Shown in pieces: positions 6,516 through 13,686 of a stretch of DNA of 17,711 nt. Numbering within the stretch: position 1 is the first letter of the stretch; each line of letters starts with the position of its first letter. Source of the stretch: DATKKG01 sp964475215 (GTDB taxonomy: Archaea > Thermoproteota > Nitrososphaeria > Conexivisphaerales > DTJL01); the NCBI GenBank assembly GCA_964475215.1, contig CAYYVT010000100.1, positions 1-17,711 of the forward strand. The letters run 5' to 3'. A program made the translations under genes and the position numbers. The notes beneath the pieces were generated by a model. It was not told where the DNA came from and ran no database searches. It was given only the letters and a program-made list of their open reading frames with translations.

Positions 6516-8267
6516 TTGAACTTCAAGGAGGAGGTCTTCGGGGCAATTCGGAGGAACGCCCTTGCCAACGCCTACCGCCACGGCGGAAAGCCCGACGTCG
6601 GGGCGACCTTGGGGAGGACGTTGGCCGAGTTTCCAGAGCTGAGACAGGACGCCAGGGAGCTGTTGGCGGAGGTATCGAGGATCTGCGGAGAGGTCGGGCA
6701 GCTCGCGGCACAGCAGCAGGAGGAGGAGCTGAAGGGCAAGTACCCTGAGGCCCTCGGAGAGCGGAAACCAGTCAAGGAGGAGAGGAGGCTCCCTCCACTT
6801 CCGAACGCTTCGAAGTACAAGGAGATAAGGACTCGTTTCGCCCCGAACCCCGACAGCGTCCTTCACCTTGGATCCACAAGGGCCATCATCCTCAGCCATG
6901 ATTACGCGTCGATGTATGGAGGGAAGTTCATCCTCCGGTTCGAGGACACCGATCCCCGCCTGAAGAGATCGTCGCTTCCCTTCTATGACTACATCCGAGA
7001 AGACCTTGCCTGGTTAGGCTGCAGGCCCGACGAGGAATATGTACAGAGCGACCGGATGGAGATTTACTACTCCCATGCGGAGGAGCTACTTTCAAGGGGA
7101 GGGGCCTACGTGTGCTCCTGCGAGGCCGAGACCTTCCACGAGCTCGCCCTGAAGGGCCAAGCATGCCCTCACAGGATTCTGGAGCCCGATGAAAACCTTA
7201 GGCGGTGGGAGAAGATGCTAGATGGCTCCTTCTCCGAGGGGGAAGCGGTTATGCGAGTGAAGACGGACCTCGGCCACCCCAATCCCGCGGTGAGGGATTG
7301 GCCCGCCCTTCGAATCATAGACACCAGTAGGCACCACCACCCTCGCACTGGGTCCAAGTACAGGGTCTGGCCCCTCTATAACTGGGCGGCGGGCCTGGAC
7401 GACCACCTGATGGGCGTGACCCACATAATCAGGGGACAGGAGCACTATACCAACATGGTCAGGCAGAAGTTCTTCTACAGGGCCTTCGGCTGGGAGTACC
7501 CCGAAGCGATTCATTACGGCCGCCTGAAGATCGAGGGCGGCGTGCTGAGCAAGAGCAAAATTGAGGCAGGGATCAGGGAGAAGCTCTATGACGGCTACGA
7601 CGACCCCCGCTTGGCGACGCTCAGGGCTCTCAGGAGGCGAGGCATCTCTGTGGAGGCCATCCGGAGGCTCATCTATGAAGTCGGCCCCAAGGCCATCGAC
7701 GCCGTCGTGAGCTGGGACAACCTCCTCGCGGCAAATAGGCAAATCATTGACAGGCAGAGCTCTAGGTACTTTGGAGTCCTGGGAAAGGGTGTACCGCTGG
7801 TAGTCGGGGGCATGAAGGAGGACGTAAGGGTCGAGATCCCTCGCCATCCCGAGGCCTCAGAGAGGCCCAACAGGGTCCTGCTCGTCAAGGCGATAGGGGG
7901 GAGGGCCCGCCTTCTCGTGAACGAGTCCGACGTCCCCACCATCGCTGAGGGTAAGATGGTGCGCCTCATGGGGGTGATGAACGTAAAGGCTGGGAGGGCC
8001 GGGATCGAAGGACTGGCCGCCGAGTTCGACAGCTTCGGGGTAGACGAAGCGAGGAGGGCCAAGGCCCCCGCCATCCAGTGGCTGCCGGCTGAGGGGAACG
8101 CGGAGATCTCGATAAAGATGGCCGACGCATCCGTTTCAGAAGGACTGGCGGAGCCTCAGATCACCGAAGAAAGGGTGGACGCCACCGTCCAGCTTGAGAG
8201 GCTCTTCTTCGCCAGGGTGGATTCGGTGGGCCCAGGAAGGGTGGGGCTCTACTTTACGTCCCGCTGA
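6516..8267 (+). CDS. gltX: Glutamyl-tRNA synthetase, archaeal type
   Basis: This class Ib synthetase charges tRNA(Glu) and, in archaea, usually also tRNA(Gln), with amidation by GatDE. After an archaeal N-terminal extension of about 100 residues, the Rossmann domain shows RFAPNPDSVLHLGSTRAI (107-124), where the HIGH signature reads HLGS. FILRFEDTDPR follows near 138-148. A Cys-x-Cys, Cys-Pro-His cluster (Cys200, Cys202, Cys217, His219) looks like the zinc site of glutamyl-tRNA synthetases. GGVLSKSKIEAG (351-362) is the KMSKS-type loop. The C-terminal third is the beta-barrel anticodon-binding region expected of the archaeal/eukaryotic GluRS/GlnRS branch, not the helical bacterial one. The 583 residues are normal for archaea. 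The TTG start is close behind a TATA box and 30 bases after the previous stop. A true GlnRS is very unlikely in an archaeon. Confidence 0.94.
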   Translation: MNFKEEVFGAIRRNALANAYRHGGKPDVGATLGRTLAEFPELRQDARELLAEVSRICGEVGQLAAQQQEEELKGKYPEALGERKPVKEERRLPPLPNASKYKEIRTRFAPNPDSVLHLGSTRAIILSHDYASMYGGKFILRFEDTDPRLKRSSLPFYDYIREDLAWLGCRPDEEYVQSDRMEIYYSHAEELLSRGGAYVCSCEAETFHELALKGQACPHRILEPDENLRRWEKMLDGSFSEGEAVMRVKTDLGHPNPAVRDWPALRIIDTSRHHHPRTGSKYRVWPLYNWAAGLDDHLMGVTHIIRGQEHYTNMVRQKFFYRAFGWEYPEAIHYGRLKIEGGVLSKSKIEAGIREKLYDGYDDPRLATLRALRRRGISVEAIRRLIYEVGPKAIDAVVSWDNLLAANRQIIDRQSSRYFGVLGKGVPLVVGGMKEDVRVEIPRHPEASERPNRVLLVKAIGGRARLLVNESDVPTIAEGKMVRLMGVMNVKAGRAGIEGLAAEFDSFGVDEARRAKAPAIQWLPAEGNAEISIKMADASVSEGLAEPQITEERVDATVQLERLFFARVDSVGPGRVGLYFTSR

Positions 8268-8286
8268 TTCGCTATCGCGAACCCTG

Positions 8287-8298
8287 AAAAGTTTAAAA
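8287..8298 (+). promoter_or_regulatory. BRE/TATA promoter of the rpl7ae operon
   Basis: AAAAGTTTAAAA, with the TATA centre near 8295, predicts a start near 8321. It leaves a leader of about 20 bases that contains the Shine-Dalgarno site. The same 12-base string occurs in the rpo7 promoter at 13687. Confidence 0.65.
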
Positions 8299-8325
8299 CA
8301 GGTTCCTTGCACGGTAGAGGTCAAG

Positions 8326-8331
8326 GGTGAT
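8326..8331 (+). promoter_or_regulatory. Strong Shine-Dalgarno site of rpl7ae
   Basis: GGTGAT pairs fully with the archaeal anti-SD and lies 9 bases before the ATG at 8341. An ATG at 8333 is out of frame and closes after three codons, so it is not the start. Confidence 0.6.
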
Positions 8332-8340
8332 AATGAAGAG

Positions 8341-8736
8341 ATGACCCCATCTGAAAGTCCGACCGGCAGGCCTTATTTTGTCAAGTTCGAGACGCCCAAG
8401 GAGTTGGCCGAGGCGGCCTACGAAGCGGTCCGCCAGGCCAAGCAGACAGGGAAGGTGAAGAAGGGGACCAACGAAACCACCAAGGCAATCGAAAGGGGGA
8501 CCGCCAAGCTGGTGGTGGTGTCTGAAGACGTCGAGCCTCCCGAAGTGGTGGCCCACCTGCCACTCCTCTGTGCCGAAAGGAAGGTGCCCTACCTGTATGT
8601 GGCGTCCAAGCAACAGCTGGGCGCGTCCATGGGAATGGACGTTCCGTCCGCCGCCTGCGCAATAACCGAGGCCGGCGAAGCGCAGCCTCTCCTAGAACAG
8701 ATACTGACCAGCCTGAGCAAGATCCAGGTAGGCTGA
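8341..8736 (+). CDS. rpl7ae: Ribosomal protein eL8 (L7Ae), kink-turn binding
   Basis: L7Ae is a 50S ribosomal protein and also a core subunit of archaeal C/D and H/ACA guide RNPs and of RNase P, recognising kink-turns. The RNA-binding signature KKGTNETTKAIERG lies at residues 40-53 (Asn44, Glu45, Lys48), followed by AKLVVVSEDVEPPEVVAHLPLLC at 55-77 and the RNA-contacting VASKQQLG near 87-94. The product is 131 residues, the usual size. The ATG at 8341 is chosen for the GGTGAT ribosome-binding site and promoter spacing. The frame is open further upstream to 8194, but that part lies inside gltX and before the promoter. It leads a rpl7ae-rps28e-rpl24e-ndk operon, an order kept in many archaea. 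The leader might itself be bound by L7Ae, but I see no clear kink-turn in it. Confidence 0.95.
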   Translation: MTPSESPTGRPYFVKFETPKELAEAAYEAVRQAKQTGKVKKGTNETTKAIERGTAKLVVVSEDVEPPEVVAHLPLLCAERKVPYLYVASKQQLGASMGMDVPSAACAITEAGEAQPLLEQILTSLSKIQVG

Positions 8737-8742
8737 TCCTAG

Positions 8743-8961
8743 ATGAGCAGCAAGGCCACCGAAGAGAAGCTGACCCCAGCCGAGGTCATTCAGATCGTTG
8801 GCAGGACGGGGGTGGCCGGGGAGATCACTCAGGTCAGGGTGAAGATCTTGGAAGGGAAGGATAAGGGGAGGATTCTCACGCGCAATGTGAAAGGCCCCAT
8901 CAGGGCCGGGGACACCCTTATACTTCGCGAAACTGAACGCGAAGCCAGGAAGATCAAGTAG
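8743..8961 (+). CDS. rps28e: Small-subunit ribosomal protein eS28
   Basis: eS28 is a small OB-fold protein near the mRNA exit and E-site side of the 30S subunit, found only in archaea and eukaryotes. The family signature is clear: RNVKGPIRAGDTLILRETE spans residues 47-65, with a basic C-terminus. The N-terminal half holds EVIQIVGRTGVAGEITQVR, typical of the first strands. The length is 72 residues, normal. The ATG start is 7 bases after the rpl7ae stop. It is followed after 9 bases by rpl24e, consistent with a single message. Confidence 0.95.
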   Translation: MSSKATEEKLTPAEVIQIVGRTGVAGEITQVRVKILEGKDKGRILTRNVKGPIRAGDTLILRETEREARKIK

Positions 8962-8970
8962 GTAACTGCC

Positions 8971-9165
8971 TTGCTGTCTCTTAGGAAGTGCAGCTTCTGT
9001 GGGAAGGACATCACGCCAGGCACGGGGCTGCAGATCGTGAGGAACGACGGCTCGGTGCTCTACTTCTGCTCGAACAAGTGCCGACTCAACAGCCTCAAGC
9101 TCAAGAGGGACCCGCGGAAGCTGAAATGGACCTCCAAACATGTGAAGGGTGGAAAGGGCATTTGA
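8971..9165 (+). CDS. rpl24e: Large-subunit ribosomal protein eL24, zinc-binding
   Basis: Archaeal eL24 is the short form of about 60 residues; it binds the 50S face at the intersubunit bridge region. Four cysteines form the zinc site: Cys7, Cys10 (KCSFCGKDI), Cys33 and Cys37 (YFCSNKC), which fits the C-x2-C...C-x3-C pattern of the family. The basic tail SLKLKRDPRKLKWTSKHVKG is the rRNA-binding end. The TTG start, 9 bases after rps28e, follows an AGGTAACT that weakly resembles a ribosome-binding site. No ATG or GTG is available before the first cysteine. The last four bases (TTGA) overlap the proposed start of ndk. Confidence 0.93.
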   Translation: MLSLRKCSFCGKDITPGTGLQIVRNDGSVLYFCSNKCRLNSLKLKRDPRKLKWTSKHVKGGKGI

Positions 9166-9638
9166 GCTCTACGTTCGACATCAAGAAGCTGGATTCCTAC
9201 TCTTCAGATGAGCTGAGGGGCAAGACGCTGGTGCTGGTGAAGCCGGAGGCCTTCGCAAGGAAGCTCACGGGGAAGGTCATCTCCAGGTTCGAGGAGAAGG
9301 GGTTCAACCTCCTCGAAATGAAGGAACTCAAGATGACCAAGACCACTGCCGAGGAGTTCTACTCCGTCCACAGGGGGAAGCCCTTCTATGACAAGCTCGT
9401 CGCGTCCATATCGGCTGGCCCCTTGGTCGCCCTGATTCTCGAAGTACCCAGCAACAGGGACACGAGAGGGAAGACGGCGGTCGAGATAGTCCGCCTCATG
9501 ATCGGGGCCACCAACCCGTCAGAGGCTTCGCCGGGGACGCTTAGGGGGGACTTCGGCCTAGACATCACGGAGAACGTGGTCCATGCCTCGGACTCGGCCG
9601 AGAGCTTCGTCAGAGAGGCCAAGGTCATCTTCAGGTAG
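9162..9638 (+). CDS. ndk: Nucleoside diphosphate kinase
   Basis: The enzyme moves the gamma-phosphate of NTPs onto NDPs through a phospho-histidine and so supplies GTP and other NTPs. The active site is plain: the catalytic His141 lies in NVVHASDS (138-145). The conserved GATNPSEASPGTLRGDFGLD (115-134) and the early LVKPEAFAR (25-33) also match the family. The start is TTG 9162, which shares TTGA with the eL24 stop and is preceded by GGTGG. The frame is open further left but only as an out-of-frame copy of rpl24e. This start gives about 20 residues before the first beta strand, longer than in most archaeal NDKs; no better start codon was seen in between. The gene ends the operon and is followed by a hairpin with a T-run. 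Confidence 0.94.
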   Translation: MSSTFDIKKLDSYSSDELRGKTLVLVKPEAFARKLTGKVISRFEEKGFNLLEMKELKMTKTTAEEFYSVHRGKPFYDKLVASISAGPLVALILEVPSNRDTRGKTAVEIVRLMIGATNPSEASPGTLRGDFGLDITENVVHASDSAESFVREAKVIFR

Positions 9639-9652
9639 GGGCGCGGATTCCG

Positions 9653-9669
9653 CCGCAAGAGCGGTTTTT
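9653..9669 (+). terminator. Hairpin plus T-run after ndk
   Basis: CCGC (9653-9656), loop AAGA, GCGG (9661-9664) and then TTTTT (9665-9669) lie 15 bases after the ndk stop and 28 bases before the next TATA box. Archaeal RNA polymerase stops mainly at T-runs, so the T5 may be the active part and the short stem incidental. Confidence 0.5.
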
Positions 9670-9696
9670 GGCGAGTGGATCGCATTGAAGAACATC

Positions 9697-9703
9697 TTAT
9701 ATC
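9697..9703 (+). promoter_or_regulatory. TATA box of infB (aIF5B)
   Basis: TTATATC is centred near 9700, giving an expected transcription start near 9726. That lies after the in-frame ATG at 9719 and before the TTG at 9743, so it bears directly on where aIF5B begins. Confidence 0.6.
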
Positions 9704-9742
9704 TGGCAGCCAGAGCCCATGTTCCAAGGATGCTGGTGTCAC

Positions 9743-11527
9743 TTGTCCACACGTCTGCGTCAGCCAATACTAGTCGTACTGGGTCACGTGGACAGCGGCA
9801 AGACCAGCCTGCTTGACGCCCTCAGGGGGACCGGCGTCCAGGCGAGGGAAGCCGGGGGAATAACCCAGCAGATTGGCGCGAGCTATTTCCCTCCAGAAAC
9901 CCTCTCTTCGATTTGCGGGAACCTTCTGAAGAGCCAGGGCGGGGGCGTGAAGATACCTGGGCTACTCGTAATTGACACCCCCGGTCATGAAGCGTTCAGC
10001 AACCTGAGGATAAGGGGCGGGTCCGCGGCGGACCTAGCGATCCTCGTCGTCGATATCACGAAGGGCCTCGAGCCCCAGACCCTTGAGAGCATAGAGATCC
10101 TCCGAAGTCGAAAGGTTCCCTTCGTCGTGGCGCTGAACAAGGTCGACCTGCTCGCGGGGTGGAGGCCGAAGGCAGGAAGGCTTATCGTAGCGGCCCAGAA
10201 GGAGCTGGAGCCTGCGACGCTGGAGTTCCTCGATCAGGGCATTTACAAGGTTGTGGGGCAGCTTTCGAGGCTGGGGTTCAACAGCGAGGCCTACTACAGG
10301 GTGCAAAGCTTCACGAAGCAGGTTTCCATAGTCCCCGTATCGGCCCACACAGGGGAGGGCCTCTCGGAGCTGATGGCAGTGGTGGTGGGCCTCACCCAAC
10401 AGTTCATGGGGGAGCGCCTCAAGACGACCCTGGGCCTGCCAAAGGGAATAGTTCTGGAGGTAAAGGACGAGCCAGGCCTGGGGGAGACGGCCAACGTCAT
10501 CCTCATCGATGGTGTCCTGAGGGTGGGGTCAACTCTCGTGGTGGGGAAGAGGGAGGGCGCTCAGGGCGTGAGGATAAGGGCACTCTTAGAGCCGAAGCCT
10601 TTGGACGAGATGCGAGACCCAAGGGACAGGTTCAACCCCGTTCAGGAGGTCTACGCTGCCGCCGGAGTCAAGCTCGCCGCCCCTGACCTTGAAGGAGTCC
10701 TCGCGGGGGCACCGGTTGTCGGAGTGGAACCGGATCAGGACATAGCTGAGGCCAGGAGGTTCGTCGATTCCGCCGTCCGCGAAGCGCTCATCGAGACCGA
10801 TGCCCTGGGGGTGATACTCAAGGCCGATACCCTGGGCGCCCTCGAAGCGATAACGACAGTCCTGAAGAAGAAGGAGGCCCCCATCAGGATCGCGGACATT
10901 GGGAACGTGAACAAGGCCGACCTGGTGCAGGCGGAGTCCGTGATGGTCTCCGACAGGTACCTGGGCGTCATATTGGCATTCAACGTGAAGGTCTCGGAGG
11001 ACGTGGCGGAGGACGCCAAGGAGAGGGGAGTGAGGATCTTCCAGAGCGAGGTGATCTACAACCTGATAGACGACTATACGAACTGGTCCGCTACCGAGAA
11101 GGAGAACGAGCAGAGGGCCACCCTTTCCAGCATGACCCCCCCGTGCAAGTTCAGGCTCCTGAGGGGCCTCGTGTTCAGGAGAAGCGGCCCCGCTGTCTTT
11201 GGGATCGAGGTGCTCGAGGGCACCCTGAGAGGCAAGGTCAAGGTCATGAACTCCTCGGGGGAGGAGGTGGGACTGGTGCAGCAACTGCAGAACGAAGGGA
11301 ATGAAGTGGACGCGGCGCAGAAGGGGGAGCAGGTGGCGATCTCAATGAAGGAGCCCGTGATCGGGCGCCAGATCAAGGAGGAGGAGACGCTTTACTCTCT
11401 TCCTTCTAGTGACGACGCGAGGCTCTACAAGACCCGGTTTGCGGACAAGCTATCTGGGGAAGAGATGGAGCTGCTGGACTCCATTATAGCGATGAGAAGG
11501 CGGGTCCAGTACATGTACGCATTCTGA
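9743..11527 (+). CDS. infB: Translation initiation factor aIF5B (IF2 homologue)
   Basis: aIF5B is the GTPase that drives subunit joining after start-codon selection. The G domain shows G1 GHVDSGKT (residues 14-21, with Ser where most family members have His), then GGITQQIGASYFP, G3 VIDTPGHEAF and G4 ALNKVDLLAGW. The middle domains and the C-terminal helix domain ending ...RRRVQYMYAF follow as usual. I start at TTG 9743, giving STRLRQPILVVLGHVD, which matches the short N-terminus of archaeal aIF5B and the promoter position. Starting at ATG 9719 would add eight residues (MFQGCWCH) that look foreign to the family and begin before the predicted transcript. No intein is seen. The product is 594 residues, the expected archaeal length without the long eukaryotic N-terminal region. 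The downstream gene has its own promoter. Confidence 0.93.
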   Translation: MSTRLRQPILVVLGHVDSGKTSLLDALRGTGVQAREAGGITQQIGASYFPPETLSSICGNLLKSQGGGVKIPGLLVIDTPGHEAFSNLRIRGGSAADLAILVVDITKGLEPQTLESIEILRSRKVPFVVALNKVDLLAGWRPKAGRLIVAAQKELEPATLEFLDQGIYKVVGQLSRLGFNSEAYYRVQSFTKQVSIVPVSAHTGEGLSELMAVVVGLTQQFMGERLKTTLGLPKGIVLEVKDEPGLGETANVILIDGVLRVGSTLVVGKREGAQGVRIRALLEPKPLDEMRDPRDRFNPVQEVYAAAGVKLAAPDLEGVLAGAPVVGVEPDQDIAEARRFVDSAVREALIETDALGVILKADTLGALEAITTVLKKKEAPIRIADIGNVNKADLVQAESVMVSDRYLGVILAFNVKVSEDVAEDAKERGVRIFQSEVIYNLIDDYTNWSATEKENEQRATLSSMTPPCKFRLLRGLVFRRSGPAVFGIEVLEGTLRGKVKVMNSSGEEVGLVQQLQNEGNEVDAAQKGEQVAISMKEPVIGRQIKEEETLYSLPSSDDARLYKTRFADKLSGEEMELLDSIIAMRRRVQYMYAF

Positions 11528-11538
11528 CCAGAAAAATC

Positions 11539-11546
11539 TATTTAAG
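11539..11546 (+). promoter_or_regulatory. TATA box of rps6e
   Basis: TATTTAAG is centred near 11542, 12 bases after the infB stop. The expected transcription start near 11569 rules against the GTG at 11551 and leaves a short leader with GGGAGAGG (11565-11572) before the ATG at 11581. Confidence 0.6.
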
Positions 11547-11580
11547 ATTCGTGGCGAAGGCTCAGGGAGAGGAACGGAAG

Positions 11581-11994
11581 ATGCCAACGTTTCAGGTCGT
11601 CCTTTCCGAACCGAAGACCAGAAAGGCAGTGAAGTTGGAGCTGAAGGACCCCAAATCATCGTTCATGCTGGGACTGAAGATCGGGCAGGTGGTCGACGCC
11701 AACCCCATCGGCATCAAGGGCAAGATCAAGATAACCGGAGGGAGCGACAGGGCGGGCTTCCCCATGCGGTCTGGAATACAGGGGTCGGGGAAGAGGTACG
11801 TCAACGTCGCCGACGCGCCGGGCTTCAAATCAACCACTTCGGGGCTGAGGAGGCGCAAGCTTCTTCGAGGGGAGACGCTTTCTGAGGACATCTACCAGAT
11901 AAACGCCGTGCTGACCGAAGGGGAGATGCCAGAGGCGCCAAAGGAAGAGAAGCCGGCGGAAGAGGCGGCCGCGAAGGGCGGAAAGAAGGCCTAG
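11581..11994 (+). CDS. rps6e: Small-subunit ribosomal protein eS6
   Basis: eS6 is an archaeal/eukaryotic 30S protein at the base of the subunit. The start MPTFQVVLSEPKTRKAVK matches the family's N-terminal strand. KIKITGGSDRAGFPMR (about residues 45-60) and FKSTTSGLRRRKLLRGET (about 82-99) are its hallmark stretches, followed by LSEDIYQINAVLTE. After residue 120 comes a low-complexity tail rich in Glu, Pro, Ala and Lys, ending GGKKA. It is not the long phosphorylated helix of eukaryotic S6. The in-frame GTG at 11551 would add ten residues but lies before the predicted transcription start and has no ribosome-binding site, so ATG 11581 is preferred. The gene looks like a single-gene unit, since eif2g has its own promoter 30 bases on. 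Confidence 0.95.
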   Translation: MPTFQVVLSEPKTRKAVKLELKDPKSSFMLGLKIGQVVDANPIGIKGKIKITGGSDRAGFPMRSGIQGSGKRYVNVADAPGFKSTTSGLRRRKLLRGETLSEDIYQINAVLTEGEMPEAPKEEKPAEEAAAKGGKKA

Positions 11995-12012
11995 GCGTCT
12001 CCTCACTGAACC

Positions 12013-12019
12013 TTTATCA
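12013..12019 (+). promoter_or_regulatory. TATA box of eif2g
   Basis: TTTATCA is centred near 12016 and predicts a start near 12042, about 6 bases before the ATG at 12048. The message is likely to be close to leaderless; no Shine-Dalgarno site is visible. Confidence 0.55.
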
Positions 12020-12047
12020 ATCCACCTTCGGGATACCCTAGCTATAC

Positions 12048-13286
12048 ATGTCCAGCGGTGCCAGCAAGCCCATCCCGAGGCAACCTGAAGTCAACATAGG
12101 CACCAGTGGGCATGTTGACCACGGCAAGACCACCCTTACGGAGAGCTTGACAGGCAAGTGGACCAGCGCCCACAGCGAGGAGCTCAGAAGGGGGATAACC
12201 ATACGCGTAGGCTACGCCGACGCCGCCATCTATCGATGTGACGGGGTTGACGCCCCCTCATGCTACAATACCGATGGCGAGTGCAAGGGTGGAGAAGCCC
12301 GCCTCCTCAGGGTAGCCTCCTTCGTTGACAGCCCGGGGCACGAAAGCCTGATGGCGAACATGCTCAGCGGGGCTGCCATCATGGATGGGGCGATAGTAGT
12401 CATAGCGGCAAACGAGCCCGTCCCTCAGCCGCAGACTAAGGAGCACGTCCAGGCCCTCAAGATGATCGGGGTGGACAAGGTCGTCGTGGCCCAGAACAAG
12501 GTGGACCTCGTCGCCTATGAGGAGGCGCTGTCCAACGAATCCAAGATCAGGAGCTTCATCGAATCGATGGGATTTGGAAGCGCCCCTCTGGTCCCGATAT
12601 CAGCCCAGAAACACCTCAACATAGACGCGCTCCTCGAAGCGATCGAAGCGACGATACCCACTCCCAAGAGGGACGTCATGGCGAAGCCATTCATGCACGT
12701 CCTGAGATCCTTCGACGTCAACAGGCCGGGGACATCGATTGAAAAGGTAAGAGGAGGGGTGGTGGGGGGCTCCGTCACCCAGGGCACATTGCATGTTGGG
12801 GATGAAATTGAAATCAGGCCTGGGCTATATGACTCGGTGAAGACCAGGTACATGCCGGTGGTGACCAAGGTCGTCAGCCTGGGGACGAGCGCAGGCTTCG
12901 TGGACTCGGTAAAGCCTGGGGGCCTTGTGGCCGTCGGGACTGCGCTGGACCCGTATTATACCAAGAGTGATGCCCTGGTGGGGAGCGTGGCTGGACTGCC
13001 GGGGACGCTGCCGGAGGAGATAAGCGATCTCTGCATGAAGGCGAGCCTTTTCGATACGGTGGTCGGTGCCAACGAAGTGATTAAGGTGGAGCCCATAAAG
13101 ATGAACGAGATCCTGCGTCTGAACGTTGGCACGGCGACCACGGCCGGGAGCGTGGTTCAGATGAAGGGAGGCAACACCTACGTCAAGCTCAGGAAGCCGG
13201 TCTGCCCTGCGCCGGGAGCTAGGGTCGCCATCAGCAGGAGGGTGGTTGACCGATGGAGGCTCATCGGGTCGGCCTCTCTGGTGTAG
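12048..13286 (+). CDS. eif2g: Translation initiation factor aIF2 subunit gamma
   Basis: The gamma subunit binds GTP and, with alpha and beta, carries initiator Met-tRNA to the 30S subunit. G1 is GHVDHGKT (21-28), switch I LRRGITIRVGYADA follows near 46-59, G3 is DSPGHES (94-100) and G4 is AQNKVDLV. SAQKHLNIDALLEAIE is the G5 region. Domains II and III (FDVNRPGT..., VAISRRVVDRWRLIGSASL at the end) complete the EF-Tu-like layout. The family's zinc knuckle, normally two Cys-x2-Cys pairs, holds only three cysteines here (Cys64, Cys72, Cys79) with altered spacing, so zinc binding is doubtful. The length of 412 residues is normal. The selenocysteine factor SelB is excluded by the switch and C-terminal motifs. 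The stop is followed after 2 bases by the PIN gene's start, suggesting a shared message. Confidence 0.95.
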   Translation: MSSGASKPIPRQPEVNIGTSGHVDHGKTTLTESLTGKWTSAHSEELRRGITIRVGYADAAIYRCDGVDAPSCYNTDGECKGGEARLLRVASFVDSPGHESLMANMLSGAAIMDGAIVVIAANEPVPQPQTKEHVQALKMIGVDKVVVAQNKVDLVAYEEALSNESKIRSFIESMGFGSAPLVPISAQKHLNIDALLEAIEATIPTPKRDVMAKPFMHVLRSFDVNRPGTSIEKVRGGVVGGSVTQGTLHVGDEIEIRPGLYDSVKTRYMPVVTKVVSLGTSAGFVDSVKPGGLVAVGTALDPYYTKSDALVGSVAGLPGTLPEEISDLCMKASLFDTVVGANEVIKVEPIKMNEILRLNVGTATTAGSVVQMKGGNTYVKLRKPVCPAPGARVAISRRVVDRWRLIGSASLV

Positions 13287-13288
13287 GC

Positions 13289-13666
13289 GTGTTGCTCGTA
13301 CTCCTTGACACCTCCGTTTTGATCTTCCTCGTTGAAAAGCCCTCTTCCTTTCTAGAAGAACTCGAAGCCAGGCTCGGAAGGGTGGAGCTGTGCGTCCCGG
13401 CTGCTGTCGTCAGAGAACTGAAAGGATTGACTCAAGGCCGAGGTGAGAAAGCGAAGAAAGCCAAAGAGGCGCTTGCGTTCGCCGAAGGGTTGAGGGTGGT
13501 GGAATGCGCGGGAGAGGCCGACGACGCGATAGTCAGCATCGCTCAAGAAGAGGGTGCTATTGTGGGGACCCTTGACAAGGAGCTCCTCGACTCCCTGAGA
13601 AGGAAGGGGGTGGCTGTGGCAACGCTGAGGGGGGATCGGCTCCTCCTGCTTGGCAAAAGCATTTGA
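13289..13666 (+). CDS. PIN-domain nuclease, Fcf1/Utp23-like (COG1412-type)
   Basis: PIN domains are metal-dependent RNases. The acidic active-site positions can be picked out: Asp7 in LVLLDTSVL, Glu43 in VVRELKGL, Asp78/Asp79 in EADDAIVSIAQ and Asp96 in VGTLDKELL. The product is 125 residues with no other domain. In archaea a PIN gene commonly sits between eif2g and rpo7, and its eukaryotic relatives Fcf1 and Utp23 act in pre-18S rRNA processing. A role in rRNA maturation is therefore a reasonable inference. It is unlikely to be a VapC toxin, because no VapB-like antitoxin gene is adjacent. The frame extends left into eif2g to 13253, but GTG 13289 is preferred: GGTGT precedes it at good spacing, and MLLVLLDTS matches the usual PIN N-terminus. 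TTG 13292 is an alternative. Confidence 0.85.
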   Translation: MLLVLLDTSVLIFLVEKPSSFLEELEARLGRVELCVPAAVVRELKGLTQGRGEKAKKAKEALAFAEGLRVVECAGEADDAIVSIAQEEGAIVGTLDKELLDSLRRKGVAVATLRGDRLLLLGKSI

Positions 13667-13686
13667 ATTTGAGCCAGCGGAATTGA

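Noticed and set aside
10586..11284. Long minus-strand open frame (232 codons) inside infB
   Set aside because: The opposite strand encodes a fully recognisable aIF5B. The antisense frame is Leu/His/Arg/Pro-rich with no family match, a common by-product of GC-rich codon use.
13253..13288. Upstream start of the PIN protein at 13253 inside eif2g
   Set aside because: It would add 12 residues unlike any PIN N-terminus, while GTG 13289 has a ribosome-binding match and the expected N-terminus.
13289..13666. PIN gene as a VapC toxin of a toxin-antitoxin pair
   Set aside because: There is no small antitoxin gene on either side, and the genomic position between eif2g and rpo7 is a conserved housekeeping one.
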